Part shown: positions 59,018 to 64,000 of the stretch, one piece after another
Layout: each line of letters begins with the position of its first letter
Numbering within the stretch: the stretch's first letter is position 1
Assembly: GCF_900199375.1 (NCBI RefSeq)
Contig: NZ_LT900217.1
Coordinates: 1,054,001 to 1,118,000, forward strand
Origin: Gordonibacter urolithinfaciens
GTDB taxonomy: Bacteria; Actinomycetota; Coriobacteriia; Coriobacteriales; Eggerthellaceae
Direction: 5' to 3'
DNA length: 64,000 bases
Position numbers and translations under genes: made by a program
The notes under the pieces: model-generated
The model's input: the letters and a program-made list of their open reading frames with translations, nothing else
Databases searched by the model: none
What the model was told of the DNA's origin: nothing

Positions 59018-60205
59018 GTGAAAGCATTCGAATTCTGCTGCCCCACCAAGATCATCGCGGGGTCGCACGCGCTGGACAAGCTGCCCGATGAGCTGGCCGA
59101 CCGCGGCGTGGTGCATCCGCTGGTCATGACGGACGCGGGCTTGGTGAAGCTGGGCGTGGCCGCCAAGCTCACCGACGTGCTGGACGCGGCCGGCGTGGCC
59201 TACGAGGTGTTCGACCAGGTGCCGCCCGACTCGTCCATGGACGTGGTGAACGAGGTGGCGCGCCTCTACGCCGAGCGCGGCTGCGACGGGTTCGTGGCCA
59301 TCGGCGGAGGCTCGGTCATCGACACCACGAAGGGCGCGGCCGCCTCGCTCGCCTGCGAGGGCGTGGACTTCGCCACGTTGCAGGGCTCGGAGATCCTGCA
59401 CGCCGACCTGCCGCCGTTCATCGCCGTGCCAACTACCGCCGGCACCGGCAGCGAGGTAACGCTCGTGGCCGTGGTGGCCGACACGAAGAAGCATGCGAAG
59501 CTCTCGTTCACGTCCTACAAGCTGGTGCCGCACGCGGCCATCCTCGACCCGGCGCTCACGGCGTCGCTGCCGCCGAAGCTCACGGCCACCACCGGCATGG
59601 ACGCGCTCACGCACGCCGTGGAGGCGTACACGTCCATCCAGAAGAACCCCGTGTCCGACGCGTTCGCGGTGAAGGCCATCGAGCTCATCGCGGCCAACCT
59701 GCCCACGGCCTGCCGCGACGGCGCGAACGTCGATGCGCGCACGAGCCTGGCACTCGGATCGCTCATGGCGGGGGCGGCGTTCAGCAACGCCATGGTGGGC
59801 ATCGTGCACGCGCTCGGGCACTCGCTCGGCGGCCTCTGCCACATCCCGCACGGCCAGGCCATGATGATGCTCCTTCCCCACTGCGTGCGCTTCAACCTCT
59901 ACCATGGCGTGCACGCCGGGCTTTACGGCGAGCTGCTGTCCCACCTGGCGCCCGCGCGCGCGGCCGAGCTGGGGCCGCAGGCGATGCCAGCCGAGCGCGA
60001 CCTGGCCTTCTGCGATGCGCTGTTCGCCATGAACGAGCACTGCCACGAGCAGTACGGCGTGCCGCTCAAGCTGTCGGAGCTGGGCGTGGCGCACGACCAG
60101 CTTCCCGCCGTGGCGAGGCAGGCCCGCTACGACGGCGCCGCCCTGTACAACGAGGCCGAGATCACGCTGGACGACGCCCTCGAGATCCTGGAAGCAACGT
60201 ACTAG
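59018..60205 (+). CDS. Iron-containing alcohol dehydrogenase
   Basis: 395 residues from a GTG at 59018 with AAGGAG seven bases before. The family III pattern is clear: GFVAIGGGSVIDTTKGAA (NAD loop GGGS), VPTTAGTGSEVT, the metal-binding DALTHAVEAY and the two His blocks GIVHALGHSLGGLCHIPHGQAM. It interconverts an alcohol and an aldehyde or ketone with NAD(P). An aldehyde dehydrogenase follows, so the pair could oxidise an alcohol to an acid or run the other way in fermentation. The ATG at 58958 has no comparable ribosome site. Confidence 0.93.
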   Translation: MKAFEFCCPTKIIAGSHALDKLPDELADRGVVHPLVMTDAGLVKLGVAAKLTDVLDAAGVAYEVFDQVPPDSSMDVVNEVARLYAERGCDGFVAIGGGSVIDTTKGAAASLACEGVDFATLQGSEILHADLPPFIAVPTTAGTGSEVTLVAVVADTKKHAKLSFTSYKLVPHAAILDPALTASLPPKLTATTGMDALTHAVEAYTSIQKNPVSDAFAVKAIELIAANLPTACRDGANVDARTSLALGSLMAGAAFSNAMVGIVHALGHSLGGLCHIPHGQAMMMLLPHCVRFNLYHGVHAGLYGELLSHLAPARAAELGPQAMPAERDLAFCDALFAMNEHCHEQYGVPLKLSELGVAHDQLPAVARQARYDGAALYNEAEITLDDALEILEATY

Positions 60206-60216
60206 GCAGGTTCCCC

Positions 60217-60298
60217 CGTAGGGCAAAGGCTCTGCCCTTGCAGTCAATAGGGGACGCCATCGCAGGTCGAGCGGCAAGGACAGAGCCCTTGCCCTACG
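60217..60298. repeat. 25-bp inverted repeat between the two dehydrogenase genes
   Basis: Arms 60217-60241 and 60274-60298 match at 23 of 25 positions (core CGTAGGGCAA-GGCTCTG). Both mismatches become G-U pairs only in a minus-strand transcript. Loop of 32 bases. It sits between two plus-strand genes. Confidence 0.7.
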
Positions 60299-60321
60299 AA
60301 GGTAACGAGAAAGGCACGAGC

Positions 60322-61734
60322 ATGACCAACATCCCCACCTTCGCAAGCCTCGCCGACGTGGAAGCCGCCGCGCAGCGGATGCGCGCCTTCTTCCAGACGG
60401 GCGCCACGCTGCAGGTTGACTACCGCCGCGAGGCGCTCGTGAAGCTGAAGGCCTACCTCAAGGCCAACGAGGCGCGCATCCTGGAGGCGCTGCACGCCGA
60501 TCTGGGAAAAGCCGCGTTCGAGGGCTACGCTACCGAGCTCGGCCTCGTCTACGACGAGATCAACACGTGCGTGAGGCACCTGTCCAAGTGGGCGCGCCCG
60601 CGCCGGGTGCCCACGCCGCTCGTGCACTTCCACTCTACGTCGAAGGTGTACCCGAGCCCGCTGGGCGTCGTGCTGGTGCTCTCGCCGTGGAACTACCCCG
60701 TGCAGCTGGCGCTCGTGCCGATGGTGGACGCCATCGCGGCCGGCAACTGCGTGGCGCTCAAGCCCTCGCGCACCTCGAAGGCCACGAGCGAGCTTCTGAT
60801 CGATATCCTGGCGAACGTGTTCCCGCCCGAATTCGTATGCGGCTTCCCCGGTTCCGGCGCCATGAACGACTGGCTGCTGGACGTGCGCTGGGACCAGATC
60901 TTCTTCACCGGCAGCCCGGGCGTGGGCCGCACCATCATGGAGGCGGCGGCGAAGCACCTCACGCCCGTGGTGCTGGAACTGGGCGGGAAGAGCCCCTGCA
61001 TCGTGGACGAGACCGCCAACGTGAAGCGCGCAGCCCAACGCGTGGCCTGGGGCAAGGGCATCAACTCAGGGCAGACGTGCGTGGCGCCCGACTACCTCCT
61101 CGTGCACGAGAACGTCGTGGACGATTTCGTGTCGCAGCTCGACGCGTGCTTCCATCAGTACTACGGGCAGGACATCCTGGCGTGCGAGCAGTGGCCGCAC
61201 ATGATCTCGCAGCGCCACTTCGAGCGCGTTATGGGACTCATCGAGCGACGCAATCCGAACGCGACGGTGGCGTTCGGCGGCCACGGCGACCCCGAGACGC
61301 TGCGCATCGAGCCCACGTGCCTGCGGGGCGTGACGCTCGACGACCCCATCATGGGCGAGGAGATATTCGGGCCGGTGCTGCCCGTGCTCACGTACCGCTC
61401 GCTCGACCAGGCCTTCGACATCGTGCGCGCCTTCGAGAAACCGCTCGCCTGCTACGTGTTCTCCGACGACAAGCAGGTGCAGCACCGCGTGCTCACGCGC
61501 CTGCCCTTCGGCGGCGCCACGGTGAACGACGTGGTGATCCACCTGGCGAACAACCACATGGGCTTCGGCGGCGTGGGCAACTCCGGCATGGGCGCCTACC
61601 ACGGCAAGGTGGGCTTCGACTGCTTCACCCACTACAAGTCCACGCTCAAGAAGGGCACGTGGCTGGAGATGCCCATCCGCAACCCGCCTTTTGACGATAC
61701 GAAGATGAAGCTGCTGAAGATGCTGATGAAATAG
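60322..61734 (+). CDS. Aldehyde dehydrogenase, ALDH3-like
   Basis: 470 residues from the ATG at 60322. The family blocks are VLVLSPWNYPVQLALVPMVDAIAAGNCVALKPS, FFTGSPGVGRTIMEAAAKHLTPVVLELGGKSPCIVDE (catalytic Glu in LELGGKSP), and GINSGQTCVAPDY (catalytic Cys). The closing FDCFTHYKSTLKKGTWLE and the absence of a long N-terminus fit class 3. It oxidises fatty or aromatic aldehydes with NAD(P). It is likely co-transcribed with the alcohol dehydrogenase, across the inverted repeat. Confidence 0.94.
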   Translation: MTNIPTFASLADVEAAAQRMRAFFQTGATLQVDYRREALVKLKAYLKANEARILEALHADLGKAAFEGYATELGLVYDEINTCVRHLSKWARPRRVPTPLVHFHSTSKVYPSPLGVVLVLSPWNYPVQLALVPMVDAIAAGNCVALKPSRTSKATSELLIDILANVFPPEFVCGFPGSGAMNDWLLDVRWDQIFFTGSPGVGRTIMEAAAKHLTPVVLELGGKSPCIVDETANVKRAAQRVAWGKGINSGQTCVAPDYLLVHENVVDDFVSQLDACFHQYYGQDILACEQWPHMISQRHFERVMGLIERRNPNATVAFGGHGDPETLRIEPTCLRGVTLDDPIMGEEIFGPVLPVLTYRSLDQAFDIVRAFEKPLACYVFSDDKQVQHRVLTRLPFGGATVNDVVIHLANNHMGFGGVGNSGMGAYHGKVGFDCFTHYKSTLKKGTWLEMPIRNPPFDDTKMKLLKMLMK

Positions 61735-61744
61735 GGGGCGTGGG

Positions 61745-61839
61745 CACCCTGCCGGTCGGCGCCCCGCCCGTGCAGCGCTTCTCGCACACTTCGCGAAAGC
61801 TCGGCGTGCTGCACGGGCGGGGCGCCGACCGGCAGGGTG
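61745..61839. repeat. Perfect 32-bp inverted repeat around a 31-bp loop
   Basis: Arms 61745-61776 and 61808-61839 are exact reverse complements (left arm begins CACCCTGCCGGTCGGCGCC). It starts 11 bases after the aldehyde dehydrogenase stop. Layout is like 37319-37427 and no T-run follows. It could be a terminator-like or mobile REP-type element. Confidence 0.8.
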
Positions 61840-61939
61840 GTGGACTCTTTCGCAGGGGGTCAAGCTGCGTGCTCTGCGTCACTGGGGAGCGGGTTGCGGG
61901 CTGTTCGGGTGGGGGGTCCACCGGTAAGACGATGCGTGC

Positions 61940-61986
61940 TTGCTGGCAGTCTTTTATTATGTTATAAATAAGTTACTTATTTATAA
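61940..61986 (+). promoter_or_regulatory. Promoter and 25-bp palindromic operator of the toxin-antitoxin operon
   Basis: -35 TTGCTG (61940-61945), 16-bp spacer, -10 TTATAA (61962-61967). The -10 lies in a perfect palindrome with 12-bp arms, TTATAAATAAGT (61962-61973) and ACTTATTTATAA (61975-61986). It is well placed for autorepression by the antitoxin. The ribosome site AAGGAGG follows immediately. Confidence 0.75.
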
Positions 61987-62000
61987 CAAGGAGGACGTCC

Positions 62001-62309
62001 ATGAGCATGCAGGCTGCACTGCCTCAGATACGGCCCATCAGCGACTTGCGAACACGGTTGAACGATATCGAGAGTCTGGCGCGCGAGACGCGCGAGCCCA
62101 TCATCATGACGAAAAACGGCGCGGCCTCGCTCGTCGTCATCGACAGCGAGGCCTACGACGAGCACTTGCGCCATGAGCGCGCCGTACGCAAGCTACGCGA
62201 AGCGGAGATCGAGGAGAAATATCGGCCGGCCGCCATTCCCTTCGACGAAGTGAAGACGCGCGTTGACAAGCTCATCGAATCGGCGGAGCAACTTCATGCG
62301 CGAGATTGA
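62001..62309 (+). CDS. Phd/YefM-family antitoxin
   Basis: 102 residues from the ATG at 62001 (AAGGAGG upstream). The Phd/YefM fold is shown by IRPISDLRTRLNDIESLARETREPIIMTKNGAASLVVIDSEAYDE. The C-terminal helices wrap the toxin. It overlaps the toxin gene by 14 bases. Together with the toxin it should bind the palindrome at 61962-61986. Confidence 0.92.
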   Translation: MSMQAALPQIRPISDLRTRLNDIESLARETREPIIMTKNGAASLVVIDSEAYDEHLRHERAVRKLREAEIEEKYRPAAIPFDEVKTRVDKLIESAEQLHARD

Positions 62310-62616
62310 GTTCAGGCCGCGCGCAAGCGCCGACCTCGACGGCATTCTCGCTTACATCGCGCTCACGTTGAAGTCGCCGCAAGCTGCGCGCGACACCGCC
62401 AACGCGATCTTCGCCGCCATCGAGCGCGCGACCGAGATGCCGGAGCTCGGCCAGCCGTTCTTCGACGAGGACCTCGAGCATCCGGCCTACCGGCGCAAGC
62501 TCGTGAAGCGCTACTGGGTGTACTACACGTGCACGGACGACACGCTCACTGTGCGCCGCATCTTCCACACGACGCAGGACACCGACTGCTACGGGTTCGA
62601 GCTGCTCGACGACTAG
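62296..62616 (+). CDS. ParE/RelE-family toxin
   Basis: 106 residues from the ATG at 62296. ParE-like features are the start REIEFRPRASADLDGILAYIALTLKSPQAARDTANAIFAAIERATEMPELGQPF and the C-terminal strand block RRKLVKRYWVYYTCTDDTLTVRRIFHTTQD. The long N-terminal helix pair favours ParE over RelE, so gyrase is a possible target. It overlaps the antitoxin gene, which is usual. It is paralogous to the fragment at 1-177. Confidence 0.92.
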   Translation: MREIEFRPRASADLDGILAYIALTLKSPQAARDTANAIFAAIERATEMPELGQPFFDEDLEHPAYRRKLVKRYWVYYTCTDDTLTVRRIFHTTQDTDCYGFELLDD

Positions 62617-62661
62617 AGCGCAAGCCGGGGCGCGGCGGCCGTTCCGCGCCCCGGCCACACG

Positions 62662-63471
62662 CTACCTCTTCTCGATGGGAACCTGGATCTCGGTGAGCCA
62701 CTGGGACTCGTCGGCGCAGTTCCATATGCCGTCGATGTAACTCTCGCGGGCGAGGCCGGACGCGCGGTAGCCGTTCTGCTCGATCCAGTCCATGGCGAAC
62801 GCGTAGGCGCGCGGCAGGTCGGCGTAGGAACCGCGGTGCATCACGGACGCAACGGTGACCGCCGGCGCCTCCTCGAACACGATGCCGTCCGACTCCACGC
62901 CGTACTCCTCCACGGCCTCGCTGTACTTGATGGTGATGTCGCGCTCCTTGTACTCGCCGTCGAGGTACGTGATGAAGCAGTACTCGGGCGTGGCGCACTT
63001 GAGGTTCGGGTTGGCCTCCTTCACGGCGCGGCCGAGGGCGGGAATCACCTCGAAGTACGCGGAGAAGTCGGGCACGGTCATGGTCTTGGAGAACACGATG
63101 CAGCTGGGCAGGTCCTTGATGGTGGCTTGATAGTTCATGGAAAACCCCTTTCCTTCGTCTGAGAGCATGAATGCGATACGCGCGAGGCGTTCCTGGCGCG
63201 CGGCGAGTTCCCGCTCGACGAGCTCACGGCGTCGTGCGAGGATGGGACGCGGGTCGGCGCCGCCCTCGATGGCGGCTACCTCGTCCACCGACAGGCCCGC
63301 CTGCCGCAGCGCCTGGATGCGGTGCAGGTCGACGAGCTGGGACGTGGTGTACAGGCGGTAGCCCGTCGCGCCGTCCACGGCAGCCGGGCGCAGAAGCCCG
63401 ATGCGGTCGTAGTGGTGCAGCGTCTTGATGGTGGTCTTGCCCATCTTCGAGAACTCTCCGATGTAGAACAT
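62662..63471 (-). CDS. MerR-family regulator with GyrI-like effector domain
   Basis: 269 residues from the ATG at 63469-63471 with AAGGAGGTGAGAACC directly before. The MerR winged helix is YIGEFSKMGKTTIKTLHHYDRIGLLRPAAVDGATGYRLYT, followed by the dimerisation coiled coil (ILARRRELVERELAARQERL). Residues ~115-269 are a GyrI/AraC effector-binding domain that may bind a drug or dye, as in BmrR. It has a MerR-type promoter of its own. No transporter gene adjoins it in the window. Confidence 0.9.
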   Translation of the reverse strand: MFYIGEFSKMGKTTIKTLHHYDRIGLLRPAAVDGATGYRLYTTSQLVDLHRIQALRQAGLSVDEVAAIEGGADPRPILARRRELVERELAARQERLARIAFMLSDEGKGFSMNYQATIKDLPSCIVFSKTMTVPDFSAYFEVIPALGRAVKEANPNLKCATPEYCFITYLDGEYKERDITIKYSEAVEEYGVESDGIVFEEAPAVTVASVMHRGSYADLPRAYAFAMDWIEQNGYRASGLARESYIDGIWNCADESQWLTEIQVPIEKR

Positions 63472-63494
63472 GGTTCTCACCTCCTTCTCATCGC

Positions 63495-63525
63495 ATTCAA
63501 CAGCCTCCTGCACGGGGAGGGTCAA
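63495..63525 (-). promoter_or_regulatory. MerR-type promoter with 19-bp spacer
   Basis: Minus strand: TTGACC (63520-63525), 19-bp spacer, TTGAAT (63495-63500). The spacer holds the dyad CCTCC...GGAGG. The overlong spacer with a central dyad is the hallmark of promoters that MerR proteins untwist. Confidence 0.65.
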
Positions 63526-63843
63526 GGGGTGTTTTCAAAAAATCTCGCACAGGATGCGAAGCAGCAGTCCCGATGCGACAACGCAAGGGTAGCAAACGCA
63601 CCTCCCTTCTTGCGCGGGCCTATCGAAAATCTGGAGGTTATGCGGCAAGCAGAGAAACGACGCCGGGGGGAGTGCAAGATAGCGCGGGCTGCCCAAAGCG
63701 CGTGCGCAGGGCGGGCTGCACCTAGGGCGCACATGCAGGGCGGCTCGGGCCGCTCCTCGGGGCGCGCCCGCGCCTGATCCACGAAATTGAGGAGATTCCG
63801 CGGCCGGCGAAACAGTTCGGCTTCCTCGCGCGTGTTCTTGGTA

Positions 63844-63867
63844 ACGGCTCGGTAACCGAGGAGCCGT
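63844..63867. other. Hairpin in the gap before the right edge
   Basis: ACGGCTC (63844-63850) pairs with GAGCCGT (63861-63867), with an inner GGT/ACC pairing. Apart from this, the promoter above and the start candidate at 63962, I see nothing convincing in 63526-64000. Confidence 0.4.
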
Positions 63868-63961
63868 GATGGTGCGCATGCAGGTTCGCCCGTTCTTTCA
63901 GCTTGCTTTCAAGTTCGGGCGCTAACCTCGGCACCAAAGGAAACCGCTCGAAGGGGCACCT

Positions 63962-64000
63962 ATGCCGTACCGACCGACCCGTCGCCAGAATACCTTCCCC
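63962..64000 (+). CDS. Possible start of a gene cut by the right edge
   Basis: ATG at 63962 with GAAGGGG six bases before opens a frame of 13 codons (MPYRPTRRQNTFP) that runs off the window. Too short to identify. The call rests only on the ribosome site and the open frame. Confidence 0.3.
   Translation, partial: MPYRPTRRQNTFP

Noticed and set aside
1-64000. tRNA, rRNA, CRISPR array, transposase or prophage
   Set aside because: Looked for T-loop/acceptor patterns, regularly spaced repeats and integrase or transposase motifs; none was convincing.

Overview
The window is GC-rich, densely coded chromosomal DNA from a bacterium that looks like a gut Actinobacterium of the Coriobacteriia, most likely the Eggerthellaceae. 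This rests on codon use, on a Tat-exported molybdopterin oxidoreductase operon of the kind abundant in that family, and on the housekeeping gene orders. No species is claimed. I see no rRNA, tRNA, CRISPR array, transposase or phage gene.

Layout. 1-177 is the cut-off end of a ParE/RelE-type toxin. 214-1677 holds a membrane polyferredoxin and a TetR regulator. 1937-4510 is a histamine module: a pyruvoyl-type histidine decarboxylase followed by an APC-family antiporter. 4500-10766 (minus) is an anaerobic respiration operon: membrane anchor, catalytic molybdoprotein, FeS subunit, TorD-like chaperone and a radical SAM protein. 11023-13342 (minus) is a second NrfD-type membrane protein with a GntR regulator and an SPFH protein. 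The promoters of these two minus-strand units carry the same 17-bp operator sequence in the same place, so they probably share a regulator. 13489-23751 is mixed: flavodoxin, D-aminoacyl-tRNA deacylase, Spx-like protein, a GntR-controlled ABC exporter, Rrf2 regulator, two cell-wall enzymes, and an MFS efflux pump behind a six-codon leader peptide.

23812-38532 contains uvrB with an SOS box, a small toxin/antitoxin-like pair, mnmA-coaE, a wall or lipid acyltransferase, rpsA, a GGDEF protein, a Fur/PerR regulator, amt-glnK, and a PiT phosphate transporter. 38687-44981 (minus) runs dxs, xseB, nusB, an Asp23-type gene, then a two-gene biotin carboxylase / carboxyltransferase-BCCP pair. 45564-56486 (minus) is the conserved block pyrH, frr, uppS, cdsA, dxr, rseP, ispG, proS plus a phosphatase. 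It covers UMP kinase, ribosome recycling, undecaprenyl and phospholipid precursors, and the MEP isoprenoid pathway (dxs, dxr and ispG are all in the window). 56629-61734 holds an HtrA protease, a small unknown protein, an iron-dependent alcohol dehydrogenase and an aldehyde dehydrogenase. 62001-62616 is a Phd/ParE toxin-antitoxin operon whose toxin resembles the partial one at the left edge. A MerR/GyrI-like regulator closes the window.

The intergenic DNA is unusually rich in long perfect or near-perfect inverted repeats (15111-15303, 37319-37427, 49257-49416, 54931-55034, 60217-60298, 61745-61839) and short tandem repeats (49501-49578, 50972-51060). The observations most worth following are the histidine decarboxylase locus, the shared operator, the efflux leader peptide, the PDZ-less RseP with a helix-turn-helix-like insert, and the inverted-repeat family.
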